Shown: piece by piece, positions 55,739-64,000 of the stretch
How the letters are laid out: each line of letters begins with the position of its first letter
How positions within the stretch are numbered: position 1 is the first letter of the stretch
Assembly: GCA_903902705.1 (NCBI GenBank)
Contig: CAIUVX010000094.1
Location: 29,284-93,283, forward strand
DNA from: an uncultured Methylococcales bacterium
GTDB taxonomy: Bacteria; Pseudomonadota; Gammaproteobacteria; Methylococcales; Methylomonadaceae
Direction: 5' to 3'
Length of the DNA stretch: 64,000 bases
The notes under the pieces: generated by a model
What the model saw: only the letters and a program-made list of their open reading frames with translations
The model's database searches: none
What the model was told of the DNA's origin: nothing
Made by a program: the position numbers and the translations under genes

Positions 55739-55771
55739 TTGAAAAAAACCGTTTGCTATGGTTTTTTTCAA
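55739..55771. terminator. Symmetrical hairpin with A/T-run arms
   Basis: TTGAAAAAAACC and GGTTTTTTTCAA pair across a 9-nt loop. The T-rich arm makes it a possible terminator in either direction, but no gene directly upstream on the plus strand explains it. Confidence 0.45.
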
Positions 55772-55814
55772 CCACCGATATGAACTCGGAATAGAGGATT
55801 AAATCTGTGTGAGC

Positions 55815-55848
55815 ATGACAGTCAGTCCTTCAAAGGGCTGGCTGTCAT
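55815..55848. repeat. 34-bp palindrome before pmbA, related to 47472-47507
   Basis: ATGACAGTCAGTCCTTC faces AAAGGGCTGGCTGTCAT with few mismatches. The CAGTCCTT core is shared with the perfect palindrome after mnmE. Confidence 0.65.
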
Positions 55849-55929
55849 TAATATCGCTATAATCAGGTTTAACCTACTATCAATGTGAAAGCTCAAAAAT
55901 TCATGAAAGCCGTTGATGATATTGCTATC

Positions 55930-57300
55930 ATGACGCGCTACAACACCTTAACCCACACAGAGAAGACCGTGCAGAATCCAGAATTAATGAATAAGTTAAA
56001 AAATAGCGTGCAAGACATCTTGGACGAAGCCAAACGCCAAGGTGCGAGTGCAGCACAAGCGGGGCTAAGTCTGCAAGACGGTTTGTCAGTGACCGCAAGG
56101 CTAGGTGAAGTAGAAACCATTGAGCATGATTGCAGTCAGAACGTGGGTGTCACCGTGTATTTTGGGCAATGCAAAGGCTCAGCCAGTAGTACCGATTTAT
56201 CGCCTGAATCTATAAAAGAAACCGTGAGTGCGGCGTGTAGTATTGCCCGCTATACCAGTGCCGATGAATACGCAGGATTGCCAGACAAAGAATTATTAGC
56301 CACTGAATTTCCCGATTTAGATCTATATCATCCGTGGGGAATTAGTGCGGATGAAGCCATTGCTTTAGCCATTGAATGCGAAAATGCGGCGCGGTTTTAT
56401 GATGCTGAAATCAGCAATTCTGAAGGCGCGAGCGTCAGTAGTCATCAAGGCATTAGCGTATTTGGTAATAGCTTGAATTTTTTACAAGGACGCTTATCGA
56501 CTCGTCATTCCTTAAGCTGTTCAGTATTAGGACAACGCGGCGACAGTATGCAGCGTGATTATTGGTATAGCGTGGCAAGAAACGCGCTGGGATTAGAACC
56601 AGCAATTGAAGTCGGTAAAAAAGCCGCAGAACGCACCTTGCAACGCTTAGGCGCAAGATCACTAACAACGCGTGTCTGTCCCGTGCTGTATTGTGCTGAA
56701 ACAGCATCTGGTTTATTGAGTGCTTTAATCAGTGCGATTAGTGGCGGTAGTTTATATCGCAAATCATCGTTTTTATTGGATGCTATAGACACGCAAATTT
56801 TTCCTGACTTTATTCATATCTACGAACAACCGCATTTACTGGGCGCGTTAGGTAGCTCGGTATTCGATAACGAAGGTGTCACTACACAAGCGCGTGACAT
56901 AGTTAAAGACGGTATTTTACGCGGCTATGTACTAAGCACTTATTCAGCGCGTAAGTTAGGCTTACAAACCACAGGTAATGCAGGTGGCGTGCATAATTTA
57001 ACCATCACCCCCAGTGAGTTAGATTTTGAAGCCCTGTTAAGACAAATGAACACAGGTCTGTTAGTCACTGAGTTAATGGGGCAGGGGATTAATATGGTGA
57101 CGGGTGATTATTCACGCGGCGCGTCAGGTTTTTGGGTAGAAAATGGCGTGATTCAATACCCAGTCGAAGAAATTACCATCGCGGGTAATTTAAAAACCAT
57201 GTTCAAAAATATCGTTGCCATCGGTAATGATGTGGACTATCGCGGCAATGTGCGCACAGGGTCAATATTGGTTGAACAGATGTCGATTGCGGGGCAGTAA
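55930..57300 (+). CDS. pmbA: Metalloprotease PmbA (TldE)
   Basis: About 456 residues from the ATG at 55930; GTG 55885 and ATG 55903 are in-frame alternatives and none has a clear ribosome-binding site. TldD/TldE family: GASAAQAGLSLQDGLSVTAR near the N-terminus, SSVFDNEGVTTQARDIVKDG, YSARKLGLQTTGNAGGVHNL and TGDYSRGASGFWVENGVIQ. With TldD it degrades unfolded peptides and matures some antibiotic peptides and CcdA. TldE lacks the zinc site of TldD, as here. TldD is not in the window. Confidence 0.93.
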   Translation: MTRYNTLTHTEKTVQNPELMNKLKNSVQDILDEAKRQGASAAQAGLSLQDGLSVTARLGEVETIEHDCSQNVGVTVYFGQCKGSASSTDLSPESIKETVSAACSIARYTSADEYAGLPDKELLATEFPDLDLYHPWGISADEAIALAIECENAARFYDAEISNSEGASVSSHQGISVFGNSLNFLQGRLSTRHSLSCSVLGQRGDSMQRDYWYSVARNALGLEPAIEVGKKAAERTLQRLGARSLTTRVCPVLYCAETASGLLSALISAISGGSLYRKSSFLLDAIDTQIFPDFIHIYEQPHLLGALGSSVFDNEGVTTQARDIVKDGILRGYVLSTYSARKLGLQTTGNAGGVHNLTITPSELDFEALLRQMNTGLLVTELMGQGINMVTGDYSRGASGFWVENGVIQYPVEEITIAGNLKTMFKNIVAIGNDVDYRGNVRTGSILVEQMSIAGQ

Positions 57301-57428
57301 ATTATATTGTTCACGAAAAATATAAGGTATAAATCCGTTCGTATTTTTTGTGGACAAACCGCTTTTTTTATATTGACCATGCGTAATATCAGGAGTAATT
57401 TAAATCCGTAATTATAATTGAGAAAAAA

Positions 57429-59171
57429 ATGGGGGGGAGTATGAAATATAAACTAGGTGTAGGAATGGGGCTTTTGCTGACTGTTTTTTCTGTTTATAGT
57501 GCCGATGATATTGCTATTCATGGTTCTGAACTATTAAACCAATCAGGCGGTCTTAGACCCAGTGCCAAACCATTAGTAATACCTAAGCCCATACCAAAAT
57601 CACCAAGCATCGACGTTCCGCCAGAACAACAAGAAAAATCTTCTGTGCGGAAAAATTATAATTCAAAAGAAATTGTATTAGATACTATTAAGTTTGAAGG
57701 CTATAGCGTGTTTTCGGCTGATGAGCTTGATGAGCTGGCTAAACCCTATTTGCATAAGCCAGTAAGTGTCGATGAATTGGATGAATTACGTCGCTTAGTG
57801 ACGCACTATTATATCGATAAAGGCTATATAACCTCTGGCGCAACCTTTCCAGTCAATCCGATTGAGGGAAAAACCTTACGAATTAAAATTGTCGAAGGAC
57901 GAGTAGGTGACGTTGATATTAAAGGGACGGGATGGTTGCGGGATGGCTATGTCAAAAAGCGTTTGCTTCCCGATGAAGACGCGCCATTGAATATGAACGA
58001 ACTTCAAGATCGCTTTCGGCTGTTATTAACAGATCCCCTATTTGACCATCTCAATGGTCGATTATTACCAGGAGCTGACCGAGGGCTAAGTGTGTTAGAT
58101 TTGGACGTAGTCCGCGCTCGTCCTTATCAGTTTTCGGCAATCATGGATAACTATCGCTCCCCATCAATCGGAGCTGAAGCAATTGGTGCTAACACATGGG
58201 TTCGTAACTTGACAGGTCAAGGTGATGTCATTGATTTAACGTTTCTTACCAGCAATCCTTTGGGCGGCAAAGGTTTGCAATATTTTGGTAACTGGCTGAT
58301 GCCGTTGGGCGATTACGGTACTAAAGCCTATTTCTCCTTTAATAATTCAAACACCTCAATCATCGAAGAACCTCTGGCAAGCCTCGATATTAAAAGCCGC
58401 ACATTTTCAGTTGAAGGCGGACTTAACCAAATTCTAATCGATAGTCTTGAACGGCGTTTAACGTTTGGTATTGGAGTCGGCTTTAAGCAAAATGAAACGA
58501 CTTTATTAGGACATTCATTTTCCTTTATACCTGGATTTCGCACAGGGAAAAATCAAGTTTCATTTGTTCGTATCAACCAAGAATATATCGAACGCTGGGA
58601 GAAAGTGGTGGTGGCGTTACGCTCTACGTTTAGCGTTGGCTTGGCTTCATTTGGTGCGTCTACCAATAGCAATTCTCTGTATCCAGATAGCCAATTCTTT
58701 GCGTGGTTAGGGCAGACACAAGGTATTTGGCATTTGCCTTATGTGAAAAGTGACTTGATATTAAGAGGCACTATGCAGTTAAGTAATAATCCATTAATGC
58801 CACTTGAGCGCATGGCGGTTGGTGGACGTTACACCGTACGCGGCTACCGTGAAAATCAACTGGTTAGAGATAATGGCTACACGGGTAGCGCAGAAGTACA
58901 CATACCTCTATTGGGTGATAGTCAAGCCGAGTACAGTCTTAAATTGATTCCTTTTATAGATTATGGGGCAGCATGGAATAATGCCGATATAACGTTTGTT
59001 AAACCGACCACTCAATATCTTTATTCAACGGGAGTTGGTCTTCAGTTTCAAGCACCTCATATCAGCGGTGAATTTTTTTGGGCGCATCGTTTGGAAAACA
59101 AAACTATCCAGCAACATGGAAACTTACAAGACGATGGTATCCACTTTCAAGTACGTTTAGATGCTTTCTAG
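57429..59171 (+). CDS. TpsB outer-membrane transporter (ShlB/FhaC family)
   Basis: 580 residues. Signal peptide (MKYKLGVGMGLLLTVFSVYS; ATG 57429 or 57441), a proline-rich linker, a POTRA_2 domain (about 78-150, LDTIKFEGYSVFSADELDEL), a second POTRA-like part (VGDVDIKGTGWLRDGYVKKR), then a beta barrel. The conserved barrel motif VGGRYTVRGYRENQL is present, and the protein ends in Phe as barrels do. It secretes the large TpsA protein across the outer membrane. The CHAT gene begins 11 bp later and the TpsA gene follows, so all three form an operon. Confidence 0.93.
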   Translation: MGGSMKYKLGVGMGLLLTVFSVYSADDIAIHGSELLNQSGGLRPSAKPLVIPKPIPKSPSIDVPPEQQEKSSVRKNYNSKEIVLDTIKFEGYSVFSADELDELAKPYLHKPVSVDELDELRRLVTHYYIDKGYITSGATFPVNPIEGKTLRIKIVEGRVGDVDIKGTGWLRDGYVKKRLLPDEDAPLNMNELQDRFRLLLTDPLFDHLNGRLLPGADRGLSVLDLDVVRARPYQFSAIMDNYRSPSIGAEAIGANTWVRNLTGQGDVIDLTFLTSNPLGGKGLQYFGNWLMPLGDYGTKAYFSFNNSNTSIIEEPLASLDIKSRTFSVEGGLNQILIDSLERRLTFGIGVGFKQNETTLLGHSFSFIPGFRTGKNQVSFVRINQEYIERWEKVVVALRSTFSVGLASFGASTNSNSLYPDSQFFAWLGQTQGIWHLPYVKSDLILRGTMQLSNNPLMPLERMAVGGRYTVRGYRENQLVRDNGYTGSAEVHIPLLGDSQAEYSLKLIPFIDYGAAWNNADITFVKPTTQYLYSTGVGLQFQAPHISGEFFWAHRLENKTIQQHGNLQDDGIHFQVRLDAF

Positions 59172-59182
59172 GAGAGTCAATA

Positions 59183-61474
59183 ATGAACCGTGTCCTGAAT
59201 ATATTTTTGTTATTGGTATTATTGACAATAGCCTTTAACCAGCAAGTGACAGCTGACGATAAAGACATGGATGCTTTGCTAAAAGCGAATAGCTCTCTTG
59301 AAAAAGGGGACTACCAAATTGCTTTAGAAGAGGCGAATTCAGCTCTACAACACGCAGCAACGAAGCCCGAACAAACCCGCGCAAACGGCGTGATTGGCAA
59401 TAGCCTATTAGCCATGAATAAATTTGAGCGAGCGGAACAACCGTTACTTGACGCTTACAATTCAGCCGAAAAACCGCAAGATAAAGCTAGTTATGCCAAT
59501 AGTTTAGGCGTTTTATATCATGGTCTTGGCAATACTGCACAACAACAGAAATTCTTCAAATTGGCGCAACAGCAAGTAGGGGATAACAAGCTGTTAGCAT
59601 TGAAAATAGATTTGAACTGGATGAGATTTCAGCCAGAAACCGACGGATTGCCGAAAACTGACAAGATATTAACGAATATTGCAACCGTTGATTCTCCTAA
59701 TGAACGGAGTCGTCTCCTTGTGAATTTAGCGGAAATAGCTAAATCTAGGGGAGAACAACGCGTTGCAAAACTCGCGCTTGAAAAAGCCTATGCGGATAAT
59801 GACAAGATAACTGATGTTCGATTGTCGATGGAATTATTGGATAGTTTGGCGGACATTTATGAAAGTGACGGAAAATATGAGCAGGCTCTGGCGTTGAGTG
59901 AGCAAGCAAGCACGATGGTCGATCAAATGGACTTGGAATATCTGTTAATTAATTTGGAGTGGCGAAAAGCCAGACTATATGAACGTCAAGGGCGTAATGA
60001 TTACGCGCTAGCCGCTTTTGGTAGGGCAGTGGATAATATTCAAGCGGTGCGTATGGACATTCCTGTGGAATATCATGATGGAAAGTCATCGTTTCGTGAA
60101 ACTTTGGAACCTGTCTATCTAGGTTATGCCTATCATTTGCTCAAGAAAGCAGGCAATCAGGATGGCGAAGCTAAGCAGCGGACGTTATTACTGGCTCGCA
60201 AGACTGTCGAACAAATCAAACAGACAGAAATGGAAGATTTTCTTGGTGGACGCTGCCTAATCGAAGGTTTGCAACGTAGCGAACTGGAAACCATCGATAC
60301 TAATGCAGCGATTTTGTATCCGATTATTTTGCCAGACAGGCTTGAAATATTGATGAGTATCGGTAAAAGCATTCATCAACATACCGTTTCAGTATCACAG
60401 GACAGCATCCGTGAAGCGGCGGTCAAGTTGTCCAATGCTTTGCGTAAAGGCTTGAAAAAGTCTTACCGAAAGCCTTCTGAAAACCTCTATCAGTGGATAA
60501 TCGCGCCGATTGAAAAAGACCTAGAGAACGCAGGAATCAAAACCTTAGTGATCGTTCCTGATGGCGTATTGCGCTTGATACCTTTTTCAGCTTTATCCGA
60601 TGGACAGCATTATGTGCTGGAAAAATATGCAGTCTCTGTGTCGCCAGGAATGAGTTTAATGAGTGGCGGCGAAAACATAAAATCACGTTCCTATCTATCG
60701 CTGTTAGCGGGGCTTAGCAAACCTGGTTCCGTGGTTGAAAAACTGCCATCGCCAGCAATAAGCGGGATATTAGAGCCAGACTCAGGTGCAGAAGAACCTG
60801 CTGAACGCGAATTACTAGGAACAAGAGCTGTGATGAGCAGATCTATCAGTGACACCAAAAAACGCGAGCTTGATCGAAGTGTTGAAAGAATGCTTAGGCA
60901 ACCTGGAGCGGTGCAAAAACTGCAAAAAGCATTAAGTTTGCCAGGTGTCGAAAACGAATTGGATAACATAAAAAAGAATTTAAAGAACAATGTATTGCTT
61001 AATGAAAACTTCACCATAGAAAATTTTCGCCAGCAAGTCACAAGCGAACAACCCTACGAAATAATTCATATCGCCTCGCACGGAATTTTTTCCTCGGATG
61101 CCGATAACAGTTTTCTGATGGCTTACGACAATATCCTTAAATTGGATGATCTTGAAGCACTACTACGCGGAAACAAAGGCTCGCTTGAATTATTAACCTT
61201 TAGTGCGTGTGAAACTGCCGAAGGCGACGACCGTGCGCCGATGGGATTCGCTGGTGCTGCCTTAAGAGCCAAGGCTAAAAGTGCGTTGGGTTCGTTATGG
61301 CCGATCTCGGACGAAGCGGCATCGCAACTGATGACAAGTTTTTACCGCAACCTGACGCAAGGGCAAGGCAAGGCGGAAGCATTACGGCAAGCGCAGTTGG
61401 AATTGCTGCATACTAACACTATGAATCATCCTTATTTTTGGTCACCCTTTATTCTGGTGGGGAACTGGTTATGA
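59183..61474 (+). CDS. TPR-CHAT domain protein in the two-partner secretion operon
   Basis: 763 residues from the ATG at 59183, with AGGAG 8 nt upstream; a longer reading inside tpsB is spurious. Signal peptide (residues 1-25, LLLVLLTIAFNQQVTA), TPR repeats (about 30-330), then a CHAT caspase-like protease domain: LVIVPDGVLRLIPFSALSDG, the catalytic His in IIHIASHGIFSSD, the catalytic Cys in LLTFSACETAEGDDRAPMG and the ending NHPYFWSPFILVGNWL. It should be exported to the periplasm or surface. Its stop overlaps the TpsA start (ATGA). It may process or gate the secreted partner; this is inference. Confidence 0.92.
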   Translation: MNRVLNIFLLLVLLTIAFNQQVTADDKDMDALLKANSSLEKGDYQIALEEANSALQHAATKPEQTRANGVIGNSLLAMNKFERAEQPLLDAYNSAEKPQDKASYANSLGVLYHGLGNTAQQQKFFKLAQQQVGDNKLLALKIDLNWMRFQPETDGLPKTDKILTNIATVDSPNERSRLLVNLAEIAKSRGEQRVAKLALEKAYADNDKITDVRLSMELLDSLADIYESDGKYEQALALSEQASTMVDQMDLEYLLINLEWRKARLYERQGRNDYALAAFGRAVDNIQAVRMDIPVEYHDGKSSFRETLEPVYLGYAYHLLKKAGNQDGEAKQRTLLLARKTVEQIKQTEMEDFLGGRCLIEGLQRSELETIDTNAAILYPIILPDRLEILMSIGKSIHQHTVSVSQDSIREAAVKLSNALRKGLKKSYRKPSENLYQWIIAPIEKDLENAGIKTLVIVPDGVLRLIPFSALSDGQHYVLEKYAVSVSPGMSLMSGGENIKSRSYLSLLAGLSKPGSVVEKLPSPAISGILEPDSGAEEPAERELLGTRAVMSRSISDTKKRELDRSVERMLRQPGAVQKLQKALSLPGVENELDNIKKNLKNNVLLNENFTIENFRQQVTSEQPYEIIHIASHGIFSSDADNSFLMAYDNILKLDDLEALLRGNKGSLELLTFSACETAEGDDRAPMGFAGAALRAKAKSALGSLWPISDEAASQLMTSFYRNLTQGQGKAEALRQAQLELLHTNTMNHPYFWSPFILVGNWL

Positions 61475-64000
61475 AAAATCGTATTCACTTTTCGGCGATT
61501 ATTGCCCTTGTTACATTACCCTTTGGCGCGGTTTTGGCAGTTGATACGCAAATCCAAACGGATGGCAGTTTACAAATAGTGACACCACTTAACATAAACG
61601 CCCCTCCGAGTAATGCCGTGTATCCCATACAAGAGAACAGTGGTCAAAGAGCTGGGGATAACTTGTTTTACAGTTTTAGCCAATTCAATATTGGCTCTGG
61701 CGACACAGCGTATTTTAATTTTACCCAGAATTGGGAGAATGTCATAACGAGAGTGACTGGGGGCGCGGTCTCTTTCATTGATGGTACATTGCGAGTAGGT
61801 GGTAACAGGGAGGTTGGCGGTACTCCAGCTGATGCCATAGCTGGTGCAACAACTATCACCAATGCTGCCAAAAACTTCTTTTTCATTAATCCGTCTGGCA
61901 TTACTTTCGGTCCTGGTTCTGTGGTAGATGTACCAGGTTCTTTTTATGCCAGCACTGCAAGTACCCTAAATTTTAGTGATGGCTCTTCCTTCCGTGCCGA
62001 TGGTACTCAACCTAGTGTTATTTCCGCCTCCTCCCCAGTTTCTTTCGGTTTTCTCGGTAATGAGACAGGTGCTTTAGTCTTGAACCAAGCTAAAGTACAG
62101 GTTTTCAACGATGAAACGTTAGCACTGGTCGGACACGATATCAGCATTGATAACAGCACGGTTGGTATGGTTGATCTCACAATTGCCCAGACAGGGTTTA
62201 CCCCGTTAGGTCTGCCAGATCCCAACGCAATGAACCGCTTCACTGATAGACGACCTCTTTTTATTGATGGTATACAACTGCTAGTGCTGGCAAACCATAG
62301 TCAGAATAATGTACCAATTGATACAACAGGTATAAAAGCCCTTGGTAATCAGATGGATGGCAATATCAACATCAGTAATACTAACCTTATTAATGCGGGT
62401 GGCGATGCCGAAGAAATCACATTTATTCGTGGAGGGGATATTACCTTGAACAATGCGAGTGTAGTTTCTAGCAACTATGGCGATGATTGTGGTGGTTTTT
62501 GTGGCAGTTTTACGGGGAATGAAAAAATTACTGGAATAAGCGGTATTGATGTTCTGGCAAAGGGTGCATTGACGTTAAATAACGGGCATATAGTAACTGA
62601 AACATCGTTTTCGCCTGTTAATCCAACGAGTAGTGATGATGCGATAAATATACAAGCTAATTCGCTACTCATGAATAACGGCTCCTCCATATCAAGCCGA
62701 TCATTAAACGTAGGAAATATCACGCCAAGTTATATTCCCGCTGGTATTATTCCTGTGCTTTATCCCGTTAATCCGAAGGCAGGGAATATTAATATCAATG
62801 TCAACACGGATTTTGTCGCCAAAGGTGGGTCGTCAATACTGAGTAGTACCGAGACATTTGGCAATGCTGGCGAGATCAAACTTACTGCGGGTTCGATCAC
62901 CTTGGATAACGCTAGTATTAAATCCGAGAGCTTATCAAACACTAATGGACTGACTGGCTATGTGAATGATGGTCATAACAGTATATACGATCCGAACAGA
63001 GCTCAGCAGGACTTCTATCTGGACTATAATAGGTTCGTCCCAAACCAACCAAACCCCTATGTCAATGCAATCCCAGCTCTGCAAACAACTACCTACAACG
63101 CAGGTGATGCGGGTAAGGTTACACTAACAGCAACCAGCGGCGACATCAAATTAGCAAATGGCAGCACAGTGAGTACCGATATTCATAGCGGTACGGTAAA
63201 TTCTGGAACGGCTGGAATAAGCTTAACAGCTAACTCAGGTGCTATCACTATCGATAGATCGGCTATCTCGTCAGCGACCAGTGGTGATGCCAATGCGGGG
63301 GATATTAACCTTGCTGTAAACAGTCCATTACAAATGAGTAATAACTCAAGTATCACCACTGACAGTCTTGGTGTTAACGGGTCTAAACTCGGTAATAGTG
63401 GGGCAATCTCAATTACTTCACAAACGGCAACGATGGATACTGGCTCTGTAATCAGCTCCTCCAGCAAGAGCTTAGGCAGTGCGGGGCAGATTAGCGTCAA
63501 TACCGCCAATGGGATTGCCTTAACCAATAGTTCAATCAGTACCGATGTGCAGAACGGCACTCAAAGCTCACAAACAGGCAAGATTGCCCTAAATGCCCAA
63601 GCAGGAGCAATCACCCTAGATGGTTCAACTGTCTCATCCACCACCAGCGGGGATGCCAATGCGGGTGATATAGTTCTGTCTGCCAGTGGCTCCTTACAAC
63701 TGAGCAATAACGCTAAAATCACCACTGACTCCTCAGGGGCGAAACTAGGCAATAGCGGGGCAATCGCCGTCAACGCCAAAGCCCTGACTATGGACACTGG
63801 CGTGATCAGCTCCTCCAGCAAGAGCTTAGGCAGTGCAGGGCAGATTACTGTTAATACCCCCGATGGGATTGCCTTAACCAATAGTTCAATCAGTACCGAT
63901 GTGCAGAACGGCACTCAAAGCTCACAAACAGGCAAGATTGCCCTAAATGCCCAAGCAGGAGCAATCACCCTAGATGGTTCAACAGTGTCATCCACCACCA
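61471..64000 (+). CDS. TpsA: filamentous haemagglutinin-like exoprotein, 5' part (gene runs past the window end)
   Basis: The frame is open from the ATG at 61471 to the end of the window, 843 codons. Signal peptide (MKNRIHFSAIIALVTLPFGA), then the TPS secretion domain (about 25-270) with FYSFSQFNIGSGDTAYFNFT and the diagnostic FFFINPSGITFGPGSVVDV. Long beta-helix repeats rich in N, S, T and G follow, with a nearly exact 118-residue tandem repeat beginning near residue 579. It is secreted by the TpsB encoded upstream. Two cysteines (CGGFC, about residue 340) are unusual in this class. The C-terminal activity is not in the window. Confidence 0.93.
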   Translation, partial: MKNRIHFSAIIALVTLPFGAVLAVDTQIQTDGSLQIVTPLNINAPPSNAVYPIQENSGQRAGDNLFYSFSQFNIGSGDTAYFNFTQNWENVITRVTGGAVSFIDGTLRVGGNREVGGTPADAIAGATTITNAAKNFFFINPSGITFGPGSVVDVPGSFYASTASTLNFSDGSSFRADGTQPSVISASSPVSFGFLGNETGALVLNQAKVQVFNDETLALVGHDISIDNSTVGMVDLTIAQTGFTPLGLPDPNAMNRFTDRRPLFIDGIQLLVLANHSQNNVPIDTTGIKALGNQMDGNINISNTNLINAGGDAEEITFIRGGDITLNNASVVSSNYGDDCGGFCGSFTGNEKITGISGIDVLAKGALTLNNGHIVTETSFSPVNPTSSDDAINIQANSLLMNNGSSISSRSLNVGNITPSYIPAGIIPVLYPVNPKAGNININVNTDFVAKGGSSILSSTETFGNAGEIKLTAGSITLDNASIKSESLSNTNGLTGYVNDGHNSIYDPNRAQQDFYLDYNRFVPNQPNPYVNAIPALQTTTYNAGDAGKVTLTATSGDIKLANGSTVSTDIHSGTVNSGTAGISLTANSGAITIDRSAISSATSGDANAGDINLAVNSPLQMSNNSSITTDSLGVNGSKLGNSGAISITSQTATMDTGSVISSSSKSLGSAGQISVNTANGIALTNSSISTDVQNGTQSSQTGKIALNAQAGAITLDGSTVSSTTSGDANAGDIVLSASGSLQLSNNAKITTDSSGAKLGNSGAIAVNAKALTMDTGVISSSSKSLGSAGQITVNTPDGIALTNSSISTDVQNGTQSSQTGKIALNAQAGAITLDGSTVSSTT
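63207..64000 (+). repeat. 354-bp tandem repeat inside the tpsA gene
   Basis: The word TTCAATCAGT and its long surroundings recur exactly 354 bp apart (63531 and 63885), giving a 118-residue period. The first unit (63207-63560) is diverged in its left half, the second (63561-63914) is complete, and a third begins at 63915. The right third of units 1 and 2 is almost identical, a sign of recent duplication or gene conversion. Confidence 0.85.

Noticed and set aside
63183..63914. Two long antisense frames with the same N-terminal sequence
   Set aside because: They are mirror products of the tpsA tandem repeat, with no ribosome-binding site or homology.
1..64000. CRISPR array, tRNA, rRNA or tmRNA
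   Set aside because: No regularly spaced short direct repeats and no TPsiC-arm or rRNA-like sequence in a plausible setting were found by eye; a tRNAscan-SE and Infernal run would settle it.

Overview
The window looks like chromosome of a moderately AT-rich gammaproteobacterial methanotroph or methylotroph (Methylococcales-like). The main reason is a complete ribulose monophosphate (RuMP) block at 25.6-33.0 kb: hexulose-6-phosphate synthase, hexulose phosphate isomerase, transketolase, transaldolase and class II fructose-bisphosphate aldolase, all on one strand. The housekeeping genes (rpmH-rnpA-yidD-yidC-mnmE, dnaA, cysTWA-cysB, nadC, cysM, speE, ubiK, xseA, pmbA) are of gammaproteobacterial type. 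No rRNA, tRNA or CRISPR array was seen. The genus cannot be fixed from the sequence alone.

Layout. 0-3.3 kb: the end of a UPF0182 membrane protein, a zinc alcohol dehydrogenase and an orphan gene that looks like a TssB/TssC sheath hybrid. 3.5-10.2 kb: a minus-strand signalling block (hybrid kinase, CheY-like regulator, MHYT kinase, a DUF3369-type regulator) ending in hypX/hoxX, a hydrogenase CO-ligand maturase. 10.5-16.3 kb: an accessory island with a broken Uma2 gene, a three-gene cassette (ThsB-like TIR, four-helix membrane protein, TIR/NDT-like plus P-loop ATPase), a HigBA-type toxin-antitoxin pair and gene debris. 16.4-25 kb: assorted metabolic and envelope genes. 25.6-33 kb: the RuMP block, which holds two genes for proteins built from a repeated GVxKY motif. 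33-45.6 kb: a Tat-exported superoxide-reductase-like protein, alanine dehydrogenase, sulfate uptake with cysB, an SPFH plus NAD-kinase-like pair, comM/yifB, ubiK, speE, xseA. 45.7-54.7 kb: a secreted unknown, a LuxR-type regulator, the dnaA-proximal block, a diguanylate cyclase. 54.7-64 kb: IS110 debris, two small ORFs, pmbA, then a two-partner secretion operon with an embedded TPR-CHAT protease-like protein and a truncated filamentous-haemagglutinin gene.

How it fits together. Hps and Phi fix formaldehyde to fructose 6-phosphate. Transketolase, transaldolase and aldolase regenerate the acceptor and split the product. A near-consensus sigma70 promoter and a leader of about 190 nt precede hps. 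The two repeat proteins between transketolase and transaldolase, one membrane-anchored with its repeats predicted to face the cytosol and one apparently soluble, suggest a structural role around this pathway, which is inference. The TIR-4TM-ATPase operon, with its own promoter and a toxin-antitoxin neighbour, is the best candidate for an undescribed defence system. Several small palindromic repeat families, one nested in a MITE-like frame, are spread through the intergenic regions.
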